This document shows, one piece after another, positions 24,967 to 36,300 of a DNA stretch of 64,000 nucleotides. The DNA lies in the NCBI GenBank assembly GCA_036346275.1, contig CM070715.1:70481667-70545666 (forward strand), read 5' to 3'. The notes beneath the pieces were generated by a model. It was given only the letters and a program-made list of their open reading frames with translations, made no database searches and was not told where the DNA came from. Each line of letters begins with the position of its first letter. Position 1 is the first letter of the stretch. The DNA is from Otatea glauca. Lineage: Eukaryota; Streptophyta; Magnoliopsida; Poales; Poaceae. Position numbers and translations under genes: made by a program.

Positions 24967-27900
24967 TTATTTCATCAAGATCGATATCCTGCTTGAATCA
25001 CTATAACCCTCAAGTACCCTAGGGTACCCGGTGTAGTGAATTCCATAACTTGATGTCCCTTTTAGATAGCGCATTACTCTCTCAAGAGCATGCCAATGAT
25101 TATCTCCGGTTTGAAACAAACCGCTTAGTTTGCTCACAAAGAAACGAGATATCAGGCCTTGTTGCACTAGCTAAATACATCAATGAACCAATGATTTGGG
25201 AATATCTCAATTGATCCTTTGCTATTCGTTGGTTCTTTCGTAATAGCACACTTGGATCATACGGCGTTGGAGCAGGTTTGCAATCGCTATAGCCAAAGCG
25301 ACTCAACACCTTTTCCACATAATGGGACTGCTCAAGAGTAATCCCACCGTCACCTTCTCTTAACAATTTAATGTTTAAGATGACATCCGCTACTCCCAAA
25401 TCTTTCATTTCAAAGTTTTGGACAAGAAGTCCTTGACTTCCTTAATCACATTAAGGTTCGTCCCAAAGATCGATGTCATCAACATACGGACACATAATCA
25501 CTCCTTCACCCCCACCATAGTGGTAATACACACATTTGTCGACTTCATTCACAACAAAGCCGGCAGATGTTAAAGTTCTGTCGAACTTCTCGTACATCGC
25601 TAGGTGCTTGCTTAAGGCCATACAAAGACTTCAACAACCTACACACTTTTCCTTCATGACCCTTTACTACAAATCCATCAGTCGATCCATATAGATTTCC
25701 TCTTCCAACTCTCCATTAAGGAAAGCCGTCTTTACATCCATCCGATGGATGATCGGACCGTAGGAGGCAGCCAAAGATGAGTACTCTAATAGTGGTCAAT
25801 CTAGCAACAGTGAGTAAGTATCAAAGAAGTCCTCGCCTTCTTTCTCGGTATAACCCTTGGCCACAAGCCTTGCCTTGTACTTTTCAATCGTACCATCGTG
25901 CCTCGGCTTTTTCTTGAACACCCACTTACATCCTACAGTGTTTACACCCATATGGATGTTCAACAACTTCCCAAGTTCCATTGCTCAAGATGGAATTCAT
26001 CTCACTGACCGCTTCCTTCCAATAGTCAGCGTCCTGAGATGAATAAGCCTCCTCAATGGTTCTTGGAGTATCATCCACTAGATATACAATGAAGTCATCA
26101 CCAAAAGACTTTGTAGTCCTTAGTTTCTTACTCTTACGAGTTACTTCATTGCCCTCATCTATTGGATTTTCCTCAAAAATAGGCTCAATTTGTATAGGAG
26201 TGGAAGGTTTAGGAGAGAAGATAGATTCTTGGCCAGATGAGCTAAGTGTCTCTTTCATAGAAAATAAGTCCTCAAAGAATGTGGCATCATTGGACTCAAA
26301 AATTGTACCTTCATTCATATTAGGTACTCCAGATTTCACTATTAAGAATCTATATCCAACGCTGTGAAAAGCATAACCAATAAAGACACAATCAACGGTT
26401 TTTGGTCCAAGTTTACGCTTCTTTAGGACAGGCACATTCACTTTAGCCAAACAACCCCAAGTACGTAAATAGGAGAAATTTAATCTTTTCCTCTCCTATT
26501 CCTCGAATGGTGTGATTTCTTTATTCTTTGTAGGAACCCTGTTTAGGACATGACATGCAGTCAATATAGCCTCACCCCACCATCCCTTGAAAGTCCCATT
26601 GTTTCTAACATGGCGTTAACCATCTCGCTTAGAGTACGGTTCTTTCTTTCGGCAACCCCGCTTGATTGGGGCGAATAGGAGGCGTCCTCTCATGGATTAT
26701 TCCATGTTCCTCGCAGAATAAATTAAACTCATTAGAAAAGTATTCTCCACCACGATCCGACCTAACCCGCTTGATTTTTCTCTCAAGTTGGTTCTCACTT
26801 GACTTTATAGATCTTAAAATAGTGAAAAGCCTCATCTTTTGACTTTAATAAATACACATAGCAATATCTAGTAGAATCATCAATCAAAGTCATGAAATAC
26901 CTCTTACCACCCTTTGTCAACTCCCGCTCATCTCGCATAAATCGGTATGAACTAGTTCTAACGGTGCCAAGTTTCTCGCCTCTGCTTTTGTGAGGCTTGC
27001 GAGGTTGCTTAGATTGCACACATACTTGACACTTAGAACCTTTGACTTGGGTAAATTTTGGGATTAAATTCATACTGGCTAACCGCATCATGCAACCAAG
27101 ATTAATATGACAAAGTCGTGAATGCCAAACATCAGTCTCATGATTACAAACATGATTCACAATTTTATTCATGTCCACAAAGACAAGCGGAACAAGCCTC
27201 CGCTCTCATAGCCTTTTCCAATTAAAGTTCCAATTTTAGAAACAACACATTTATTGGATTCAAAAACTAGCTTAAAACCGTCTCTATACAATAGAGACCC
27301 GCTGACAAGGTTTTTATTTATCACGGCACGTGATGCACGCTCTCGCCGCACGAATTTTCCCAAGTAAACTTCAAGTCAACTGTGCCGACTCCACGTACAA
27401 GTGCTTGCGACCCATTCCCCATCAACACGGAGGTAGCCCCTGCGACCTGGTAAGAAGAGAATAAGGATCTGTGAGCACAAACATGTATATTGGCCCCCGT
27501 GTCAATCCACCAATCAGGTGAACGACATACTGATAGAACGGTAGGTATTGAAACATACCCGGATGTTCCCTCCTCGAGATACCAATAACAACGCTAGCGC
27601 ACTTTTTCGCTTATTGTCTTTGCGATCGTGGCAATCCTTTGCCCAATGATCGCATCTATTACGCATAAAGCGGTTTCCTTTCCTTTATTCTTCTTCTTCT
27701 TGAAGCTAGTAGTTTGAGCGGCCTTGTTCTTGTTCTCGTGTTTTCGACTTATTTTTATTCTTCTTGTTGAATTGAAAGATTTTCTTACTGTACCACATTG
27801 GCACTAGAACTTTCTTTCCCACATATATCTTTTGCCCTCGCTTTCTCCTCAACATTTAGAGACCCAATGAGACCAAAGAACGCCAACTCTTGTCTCTTGT

Positions 27901-28400
27901 GTTTTAGAGTAGTGGCAAAATCCTCCAAGAAGGTGGCACTTCAGATGATGCATCCCGCCACAAACTTGTCTGTAATGCACATGTAAAATTCTCAAGTTCT
28001 TCCTCAAAAGCTTGAACCTCATGAGCCTGTTCTACTACAGAGTGGTCATCAACCATCTTGTAGTCATGAAACTGCTCCATGACATAGAGTTCACCGCCTG
28101 CCGAGACTCAATTTTGCCTCAAGTGCATCCCACATTTCTTTACCACTTGGCAAAATCATGTACATATCAACAAGATTTTCTCCAAGAACACTAATCACGC
28201 GCGCTCAACAAGTTATCCGCAATGTGAAGGCACTCTCCGCTTAGGAGAGAGCCCACTCAGTCGTGGCTTGCCTTGCGCAACGTGATACACGTTCATGGCA
28301 GTCAATCACAAAATCATCCTGGCGCGCCAACGCTTGTAATTTGCACCGTCAAATACAGTTGGCTTAAGCGCGGCAGCGAAACCAGTAGTTGTAAAATTCC
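24967..28400 (-). pseudogene. Copia element 2 gag-pol remnants
   Basis: Recognisable blocks in order: decayed gag with a partial zinc knuckle near 27640-27700; a pre-integrase region with WHSRLCH and CQVCVQSKQ (27178-26980); integrase core pieces with GKRYFMTLIDDSTRY and RSDRGGEY (to 26629); integrase tail (26450-25926); reverse transcriptase start with KARLVAKGYTE (25981-25796); a middle segment where the YVDD region is broken by small deletions (about 25600-25450); a later part (25408-25100); and RNase H remnants below 25167. Many frameshifts are present. It is clearly homologous to pol of Copia element 1. Confidence 0.85.
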
Positions 28401-28419
28401 TAGGATAAGGTTTTTGGAT

Positions 28420-29301
28420 TGTTGGAAATATTAGGAATTTTCTCAATATTTTAATCCACAGAAGATGCAATTTTTGTTCAAAGCCAAAGGTACTAGATAA
28501 CAAATTCTATCTCATACGCAAAGACTAATGAACAAGAAATCAGCATGATTAAAATACCCTTGAGCCGGTGCCACCGTTGGCACAGGCAGAACATTCTCGT
28601 TCGCCATGACGGTCGAAGTAGACGATCACAGGTTGTCGCAGTGAAGCCTTGGTGTAGTGAAGCGGTTGATGCAGTGCAGATGCGCTTCCAGGAACACTGG
28701 TCGCTCCCCAAAAACCTTATCGGCCTTCTATCTCGAGCAAGATCTCAAGAAGGGCGAGGTTCCAGAGGCCTGCTCCCTCTGCTACTTGTGCGCGCAAGAA
28801 AACAGAGGCGGAAATGCAAAGGACAGCAGCAGAACAATGGAGTATGCGGAAGAGTCAAGCAGGTGAAGAAAAGCACAGCCGTGGCTCTCCTTATATAGCC
28901 TCGCGACATGCAACGGGCAGGAGCAGGAGTTACCAGCCATTAACTCATGTAGCCGTTACCAGTAACCGACGATCATTATGCCAGCCATCAACGCCCCCGC
29001 CCAGCACATCACGTCCGGCCCGGCCTGGCCTGGCCTGCTCGTCTCGTCTCGTCTCGTCTCGTCTCGACTCGCACACGCCACGCCACGCCACGCCTCGCCT
29101 CGCCAAGACGCTGCTTGCCAGCACACCCTTTACCCTTTTCCACCTTGCTAATTGAGAGACACACAACTCAACTATTTAAGTTGGTCAAACCTTCTCTCAA
29201 TTACCCATATGGTACTAAACCAAATTGATGACTCCTAGTATTCTAATGGGCCTTTGGAATTTCTATTAAATTAATTATGGGCCATCCCATAATAATCTAA
29301 T
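28420..29301 (-). repeat. 5' LTR of Copia element 2
   Basis: 882 bp. The outer end reads ATAATCTAAT and then GATTC, whereas the other LTR ends ATAATCTAACA, so the terminal CA dinucleotide has been lost. A pentanucleotide run (GTCTC) lies at 29040-29065. Confidence 0.85.
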
Positions 29302-29372
29302 GATTCAGCACGGCACACGATGAACCCGCATCGAGCCAACTTGACACGAAACCACGCCACCTCTAACGACGA

Positions 29373-29496
<124 letters not shown>

Positions 29497-31480
29497 CACC
29501 CTCGCTTTTCTTGACTCTTCGATGTATGGGAGCATCATCGTCCACAGGAGAAAGTGAAGCGCGTCGCGCGTTGCCGCCACTCTGATCTTGCTGTGGAGCA
29601 GGTCGTTGCCGTCGTGCCGCACTCTGCTCGGCGTGGCTGTTGCGAACCGCCGTGAGCTACTGAGTAGTGCCCCGTCATAATTGAACAAGGTTACCAGGCC
29701 CAATATAAAATGAAATATATATATATATATTATAATTACTAAGGTCAGGGAGTTGCTGTAAACCGATAAGATAAGGAGCTGAAGCGTGAGCCACTGGTGA
29801 TGGATATGGTGGGCAACGGTCTAGGAAGATGGAGCCGTCATAGTTAAAAGGTCAAGAAAATGTAGTACGCCAAATGATTTGGATCTGTTTGCAATTGAGG
29901 ATGGTCTGGAGGAGTCCGGACACATGAGAGGCTTGGCGGTAAGTCATTGGGGCCACATGGAAGGTGACGAAGTATAGTAATGCTTCGAGTTGAAGGAAAA
30001 GACTGGTAGTGGGGCAAATTGGTAATTTGGCCATTTCCAGTGATCGAGGTGGTTTGGAAAACTGCAGCACTGGGCCTAAGTGGTTTAGGTCAAGCCAAAG
30101 TGGAGATTAACGTAATTCATGCTTTGTAGCTATTTAGAGTGTCTTGGAGAAGGCGGCTTTGAAAAGCGTACATGTGGGTGTGTAAAACCCATTATGTGTT
30201 GGGTTAGCGGGTTAGCCCATATTGATGTGGATGATATCCACTATGTAACCAGGTTAGGGTTGTGGGTTGCCTCTTCTATATATATAAGTGCTTGAGATGT
30301 AGTGGGAGGTAACAAGACTAAGAATTAGGGTTTTGAGAGAAGTGATCTTGTAGAGAAGAGAGGAGATTCTTTGTGTGTGCGCGCTCTAGAGAGAGCTTTT
30401 ACCTCCTATGGAGAGGCTTTTTAATCATCCTTTTTGAGATGAAATACAAATCAAATTTATGCTCAAGATTTTGCTCTAGTTTTAACTCTTTTCCTTCTTG
30501 AGTTTTTGATCTCTCTTTGGTTTCTTTCTCTCTTGATCTTGTGTTACCAAGGATGAATGATTGATGGATGAATCCTCTGTATATCATATCTCAATCATCT
30601 AGACAAGCTTTCACAAGATCACCAAGGTTTTCCTTAAGAAATCGGTTTTTGACTTGAGAATGAAGTAGTGGTAGATCTTATTCTTTGCACATTTGAGGGG
30701 TGTTTCTTTAGTGTTCTTGCTTGCTGTGATATATGGGAGATCATCTTGATCATCAAATCCTCACGAGCAAGCTCAAGGTGTAGTTTTTGATTTTGACCTG
30801 GTTTTGGTGCAACCTTCTTTCAAATTGAAAAAGGTCAAAACTTTGACATCAATCTCAATGATTGAAGGTTGGAATAGGTTTCTGACGTCAATACGAAGGT
30901 GCATGCAAAGTTTCATGAGTTTTTGATCATCCAATCAAAAGTTACATCAATTCTTAGATTTGAACTCGTATTGATTTTACTGTTCATCCGGTAGTACTGC
31001 TCCTTGTGATACGGTAGTGCTGCCCCATGATGATTTTCTCAAAAAAAATATTCTTAAGCACATCTGTGATCAAATGAGGTTTTGATTGGTTTTTTTTGAG
31101 GAAATATTATTGTTGATCATTCACCCCCTCCCCCTTTCTTATTTTCGGTCCTTCGTATTCTCTAATGCAATTCAGATGAGATAGGGCGTGAGCACATTGT
31201 TAATTCCATGAAATTAAGCATGCAATAAGGTTCCATGTATTAATAGAATGGAACTATACAGGAAACAACCAACTCAAAATTTAAGCTGTAGTTACTTGTC
31301 TGGTGGAAGTGGCTGCGGATCATGAAGGGGTTGTGCAATAAGCTATATAGCTAAAATCATCTATTACAGTGTTTCCTTGACCATGCAGCTCCATGGCTAG
31401 TGTTTTCTTGAAGTGTAGAAATAGAGAAATCTATTAGTAGCCACAGTATGTTTCTATTTTCGAATTCCAATTGAAGATGG
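29497..31480. other. Intergenic sequence with an LTR-like promoter stretch
   Basis: No gene is supported. A short AT repeat lies at 29716-29733. Around 30180-30420 a TATA-like TCTATATATATAAG is followed by a leader-like TTAGGGTTTTGAGAGAAG. Further on, CATTCACCCCCTCC (about 31120) resembles the leader between LTR and gag in some Copia elements. This could be a decayed retroelement 5' end, but no paired LTR is visible. Confidence 0.3.
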
Positions 31481-31793
31481 TAGTACTAGTAGCTAGAGAT
31501 GTACATGTTTACTAATGGTGTGTTTGGTTGGATGGGACGGGATGGTCCTGTATCATTTGGTTCCATTGTTATAGTTGAATGGAATGGTTCAGTATATACA
31601 GCGAATATTCCTTAAATTTGTATCCCACCATCCAAGATAGGATGATTCCATTCAAACAACCAAATACATGAGTGACTTTTTTCTTGAATCATCTCATACA
31701 TGTACCATTTGGTACAAACAACCAAACACACCCTAATTAGTTTCCTTCCTGGCTAGCAAACGCAGCAACCAATTAACATGAGGACACCAGCTG
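31481..31793. repeat. Direct-repeat segment, copy 1 (partner 33637-33761)
   Basis: Two blocks, 31481-31512 and 31768-31793, recur in the same order and orientation at 33637-33668 and 33736-33761. The first pair is identical over 32 bases and the second differs at one of 26. In copy 1 the MITE at 31517-31732 sits between the two blocks. Confidence 0.75.
31517..31732. mobile_element. 216-bp MITE with GGTGTGTTTGGTTG inverted ends
   Basis: Starts GGTGTGTTTGGTTG and ends CAACCAAACACACC, flanked by CTAAT on both sides (31512-31516 and 31733-31737). The interior contains further inverted copies of ATGGGA and GATGATTC words. It is non-coding. Its small size, perfect inverted ends and duplication support a recent MITE; the superfamily is unclear. 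Confidence 0.8.
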
Positions 31794-31796
31794 AAG

Positions 31797-32645
31797 ATGG
31801 TATCTATACCCCTTTATAATGCACCTAAACAATTTTTTCTACGTCCACCCTAAATAATGCACCTCATTAGAGATGGCCCAATGTTCGTGCACCCAGCAAA
31901 ACGTCCCCAGAAACTTGCATTCATCAAAATGAACGTCTCAGATCTTTCCTCAGTTTTACTCACCCACATCCGATGGCCATTATTTAGTGTGTCTAATCAT
32001 CCCTGTGGCCCACAACAGATCTCCCCCACCTACATATTTGGAAGGAGAGCGAATCAAACAAGGAAATAAATAAGGAGGATCCGCATGCAAGGAAACCAGA
32101 CTTAAATTTTTTACTGGCCAAAATTGTACATACTACATACTTGGAAGGAGGGTGAATCAAACAAGGAAATAAACAGGGAGGATCCGCATGCAAGGAAACA
32201 AGACTTGAATTTCTTATTGTCCTGACATTGTGATTGTATTTTTTTTCCGAATATGACCCTTCTCGAGACTTTTTTACTGATCTAGCCCCATAGAGCCTAA
32301 TTTTAGCGCACGGAGAGCGTTGAATTTTTATTTTATTTTTTATCTAAGGAACCAACGGTCTGTGAGTGCTGCTTAATTTTTTTTCAATTTTTTCTCGCGG
32401 AACCAGCGGCCGGCGAGCACTGTTTAATTTTTATATTTTTTTCATTGCGCATCTAGCGGTCGGCGAGCGCAGTTTATTTTTCAATATTTTTCCGAAATCA
32501 TCCCTGTGGCCCACAACAGACCTTCCCTCACCTCCAGTATCAACAAGGAAAAGGAAACAAACGTCTTGGAATCAAGGAAAAGGAAACAAACGTCCTGAAA
32601 AAGGAAATGACCATACATTACGTGCTGGGAAAAGGAAACCGGGAG
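31797..32645. repeat. Inverted-repeat arm, partner of 21301-21660, with an insertion
   Basis: The two outer parts (31797-32019 and 32496-32645) match the reverse complement of 21301-21660. A 476-bp segment (32020-32495) present only here splits them. The 25 bases at 31995-32019 are repeated exactly at 32496-32520. Confidence 0.72.
32020..32495. mobile_element. 476-bp insertion made of tandem degenerate repeats
   Basis: It is bounded by a perfect 25-bp direct repeat and absent from the other copy of the host repeat. Inside are two copies, about 105 bp apart (32032 and 32138), of a unit with GGAGGATCCGCATGCAAGG. Three degenerate units follow (about 32330-32480) around AACCAGCGGCCGGCGAGCA, AACCAACGGTCTGTGAGTG and CTAGCGGTCGGCGAGCG, each followed by T-rich sequence. 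It resembles no transposon class I know. Slippage-type duplication with later filling is an alternative. Confidence 0.45.
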
Positions 32646-32765
32646 ATGGGGTAACGCGGCCGGGAAAACGCAGGTCTGCAATGGCTCCACGGTCGCCATC
32701 GGTGACTTTGCCGATGCGGCGAGGTTGCTGGTCAGCGACCTCGCGGCCGTCGTGCCTCGGTAAAT
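32646..32765 (+). pseudogene. Short GC-rich, coding-like fragment of unknown origin
   Basis: A compact GC-rich patch in AT-rich DNA. One plus-strand frame reads CNGSTVAIGDFADAARLLV, with alanine- and valine-rich composition like a grass exon, and then reaches a stop. I do not recognise the family. It could be a transposon-captured exon piece or chance. Confidence 0.25.
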
Positions 32766-32879
32766 TTATAATTTAATTTTTTTTAAAATAATTTTATTAA
32801 GTATAAAATAATCTAATGTTTTTTTGAGAATTTTTCTAGAATTTTTTAACCTAATGTGCTGTCTTTTCAAAAATCCTTC

Positions 32880-33560
32880 TATATTTAAAAAAATGAAGGC
32901 GACTCACCTGTAGCTTCTTCTAGCTGCAGCCCAGACCAGAGAAGCTTCTTCTCTTCCCTCACTCCATTAAAGCAAGAAAGAAGCTCCAAAGCTCCATCAA
33001 TCCCGCACCAAATCTCCTCTTTCCATCTATGGTGTTAATTCCACAAATTTTGTGCTCTATTGCCAAAATTTCCTCCCAATCTGATTTGAGATCCCAAATT
33101 ATGGTTTCCATAAATATGCTTGTTTCGGGGCTATAAAAGCCAGCGAACTCTCCTCCACCCCATCGCATTGCGTAAATCCCCAAGCGCTCCCTCTTGTAAA
33201 GATCGCCGGATTTTGGAGGTAACCCAAGCCATCACTGTCATCTTTTCCGGCGAAATTCACCGCAACCGTGACTCCTCCCCCACAGGCACCGGTGCCGGTG
33301 ATCTCGCCGCACCGATCTTGACCCATCATGACCGCCGGCCACCCCGGCCTTCCTTCCTTTGCGCTGGTTAAGCCAGAGAGCACGCTGTGTGCTCTCTGTG
33401 GAAGCTGCAAAAATAATCTAAAATCAGAAAATTCTTTTTTCTTTCTCTTTCTTAATTTAAAATTTTTTGGGAGCCCGTTTTCGCCCATTCGACCTCCATT
33501 TAGTTCCGTTTTTCTTTCTAAATTTATTTAAAATTCTAAATTTCTCTTTTATTATTAAGG
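32880..33560 (+). mobile_element. Chromovirus-type LTR fragment (copy C)
   Basis: It contains CTATAAAAGC (33131), a GC-rich leader, and then T-rich sequence with TTGGGAGCCCGTTTTCGCCC and CTAAATTTATTTAAAATTC. The same order is seen in solo LTR A (2297-3100) and near 51750. Neither LTR end was found, so this is an internal LTR fragment. Frames inside have no recognisable protein. Confidence 0.5.
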
Positions 33561-33636
33561 TTGTACTCATACTTATCTTTTCATTTAATTGATAAGCGGA
33601 TGTACTGCCGTTGTAGCGTTAGCACAGGCACTATAC

Positions 33637-33761
33637 TAGTACTAGTAGCTAGAGATGTACATGTTTACCAACCACTTTTTTTCCTCTTTCCATCATGTAG
33701 CCGGATATATTATTACGATGTGTGTCCTGACTTGTACCAATTAACATGAGCACACCAGCTG
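33637..33761. repeat. Direct-repeat segment, copy 2 (partner 31481-31793)
   Basis: Copy without the MITE. Together with copy 1 it brackets about 1.8 kb holding one inverted-repeat arm and LTR fragment C, which suggests a local duplication or a composite insertion. Confidence 0.7.
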
Positions 33762-34056
33762 CCTCATCACGGGCACTACTCGACCAACGCAGCTTGCTTC
33801 TTGTACATAATGAAGATTGATTTATAAACAACTATATAAACACTATAGGAGAATTAACAAACTTCTGAATTCATGTCTATAGATGAATCTCGTGCTTTAG
33901 CCTTATACTCCATATCCAACTTGTCAATCAGCGTTGCAATCTTCTCTTTAGAACCTAAAATTTTACAATGACAGTTGCTATTAGTAAAGGAAGAAAATGG
34001 AAATCACTCAGGTATAAAATGTATGACATATTTTTACCTCTTCTAGATGATGTTGC

Positions 34057-36300
34057 TTAGTCCTTGGTACAAATTAGTGCTTCGACCACCTCGGGATCTA
34101 ACCGACTACGAAAAGGATCAGCAACGCGGCCACCCACACTGAATGCCGATTCCGAAGCAACAATTGAAACTTTAATGGCTAACACATCATAAGCTAGTCA
34201 TGAAAGAGTGGGAAAAATCCCTTGTCTAGTCCTCCACCATGACAATATATCAAATGGCCCATCTTCACTTTCAATCCATAAAAAAATTGGCTCTTTCATA
34301 TATATGTCCAATTCAGAATTCTCGTTGTGTCTTGTCACGCTCACAGCTATTTCATACAAGAACTCTTCAATTTCAAGAACACCTAAGTCATCACCAAGCG
34401 GGTGAGAAGCCACACTAGATTACATAGTTGCAGGCTTTGCAACTTGAGGTATGCTACACATGTATACTTGGAACAATTGGTTCACAACAATCATGAATGC
34501 ATGAAGTTTAAGAACAACTCTCTCCTACCATAGATCTTCTTCATTAAATACTCTATGAACTTTTTCCTGTGCCTTGGATCAAGAAAGCATGCCACAACAA
34601 GTGCTATGTTGAACTTCTCCTGGTACTAGTCATATTTAGCTTGCATTTGCTATTGCTAAAGCATGAATAGTTATTGCCCAGTTTGGAACAGCTTCTTATT
34701 GTGTGATTCTGGATTATCTAAGAATCAGGTGGGTGAAAGCTTCTGATTCTCCAAGAATCCAGATTATAGATTCTCCAAGAAGCTTCTTGAGAAGCTTCTC
34801 CCACAATCAGAAGCAGATTTGTACACAAAATCAGAAGCTACCACCCACCCGATTCTTTGAGAATCCAGAGCTATCCCAAATTGGGCCTATCAGAACTATG
34901 ACACCATTCTACAATAGTTAACTTAATCTAACAAAATTTACACCAAAACAGATTCACTGTGGAATATGCAGTACCAGAGAAAATCAAGGTAGCCTCATGA
35001 AGTCTCCTCAAACACCTACATAGTGCTATTGTATTATCCCATTCATCATTTGATGGAGCACACTTCTTGTATTTATTCTCATTCAACTCAAGCAATCTTT
35101 CAAAAGCCTTCCTATAGTAAATAGCTTCCTTCAACATAAAAAAAGTGGAGTTTAACCCAGTTGAAACATCCAACGAAAGACCCTCATTGATATCCATGTT
35201 ACATTCTGATGCACACTTCTGAAAATGTTGCTATTGCAATGGTGAATTCTTCACAATTGCAACAGAAGTTCTAGTATTCTGCACTGAAGTTGCAACTGCT
35301 TTTAAGCCATCTTGAGCAACAAGGTTTAAAATGTGACATAAGCATCTCACATGAAAAAAGCACAGTCACAGACTAAGGGAGCTTTCTTGTAAAGTTTTAC
35401 AACAACTTCTACAGCACACTTATCATTAGATAATATATTATCCATAGTAAGAGAAAATAGCTTCTTTTCAAATTTCCAATGCATCATATTCTTGACAAAC
35501 TCTATAGCTAGATTAGTTCCAGTGTGGCTGCCTTTAATATGCATGAATTTAGCAGTTCTTTTCTGAATCTACCAATTATCATCTATCCAATGCACGGTAA
35601 CACATATATAACCTTTATTTTGATTTGAGATTCACATATCCATGGTTGCAGAAAAGCGGCATGAAAGATATTTGGAATGAACATACAACTTCTTTGTTTC
35701 CTCATTGAACATTTACATTATAGTATTTCTTGTAGTTGTGCGACACTTAAATGAAAAACTAGGGCGCAAAGACTTGATTAAGTCAACAAAGAACTCATGT
35801 TCAATCATATTAAATGGATATTCATGCATAACAAGTGCTAAATGCCACTTATTAAGGCTAGTTTCAGCATCGAACCTGTATGCCTGAACATTGGCAGTGC
35901 TATCTTCACCCTTTTCTATTTTGCTTGTTTGTTGTCCTAGAGATATAGAATGCTTGTTTCTCAAATGATTTAGAAAGTACAATGTGCCCCTTGTCATTTC
36001 ACATCAGGCTTTGTAAAGGTATTTCTTACATCTCGTTCAAAGTTCCTTTGTAACTTCACCATTTGAATATGTTTTCTCACATACCTTAGAGATGCATTTC
36101 TTTTGCCTCTTGCTAGAAGGGTCATGTTCTGCGATGATCTCACATTCAGGTTTAGCTTTTGTTTCTTCAACTTTAGATTTTGTTGCCGCTCTCACTACTA
36201 ATGCTGTGGAACTTGGTGTAGATACATTTGTACCTTATGCAGCAGCAGGTGACGCTCCAGTAGATGCGCACACATTTGCACTAGCACTGCTTGACTCCAT
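34057..36300 (-). pseudogene. hAT-family (Ac-like) transposase pseudogene
   Basis: It reads from an ATG at 36300 to a TAA at 34057-34059. The N-terminal part is Ser/Ala/Thr-rich, followed by a BED-type zinc finger remnant (CEMTRGTLYFLNHLRNKH, about 36000-35940). The RNase H-like core follows, with SLTMDNILSNDKCAVEVV (about 35450) and VVACFLDPRHRKKFIEYLMK (about 34580). The C-terminal dimerisation motif is SIVASESAFSVGGRVADPFR (about 34150). Related proteins usually continue a little past CTKD, where this copy stops. In-frame stops occur, for example at 36235-36237, and a 211-bp MITE lies at 34676-34886. In autonomous elements this enzyme cuts and reinserts the transposon and makes 8-bp duplications. 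This copy cannot make an active protein. Confidence 0.9.
34676..34886. mobile_element. 211-bp MITE inside the hAT transposase
   Basis: Ends GCCCAGTTTGGAACAGCTT and GCTATCCCAAATTGGGC are imperfect inverted repeats. The interior is nearly palindromic, with AAGCTTCTTG, GATTCTCCAAGAATC and CCCACCC words on both arms. The transposase reading frame is recognisable on both sides, so the MITE interrupts it. A clean target-site duplication was not found. Confidence 0.75.

Larger units (their letters stand above)
22959..29301 (-). mobile_element. Full-length degenerate Ty1/Copia retrotransposon 2
   Basis: LTRs at 22959-24008 and 28420-29301 flank a minus-strand gag-pol. The target-site duplication is GATTC (22954-22958 and 29302-29306). 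It is related to Copia element 1: the same TGTTGGAA LTR edge, a similar purine tract next to the 3' LTR (TTTGGTGGGGAT on the minus strand), and a similar protein order. It is more decayed, with every coding block broken. Confidence 0.9.
22210..29365. mobile_element. hAT-like GC-rich element, split by Copia element 2
   Basis: The left edge TAGAGGTGGGC (22210) and the right edge GCCACCTCTA (29356-29365) form a short inverted repeat of hAT type. Inside, repeated GGCCCGGCACGA, GCACGGTAC and GCCGTGCTGG words make up the GC-rich subterminal region typical of non-autonomous plant hAT elements. Without the Copia element it is about 0.8 kb with no transposase. An 8-bp duplication is not evident, so the exact ends are uncertain. 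Confidence 0.5.
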
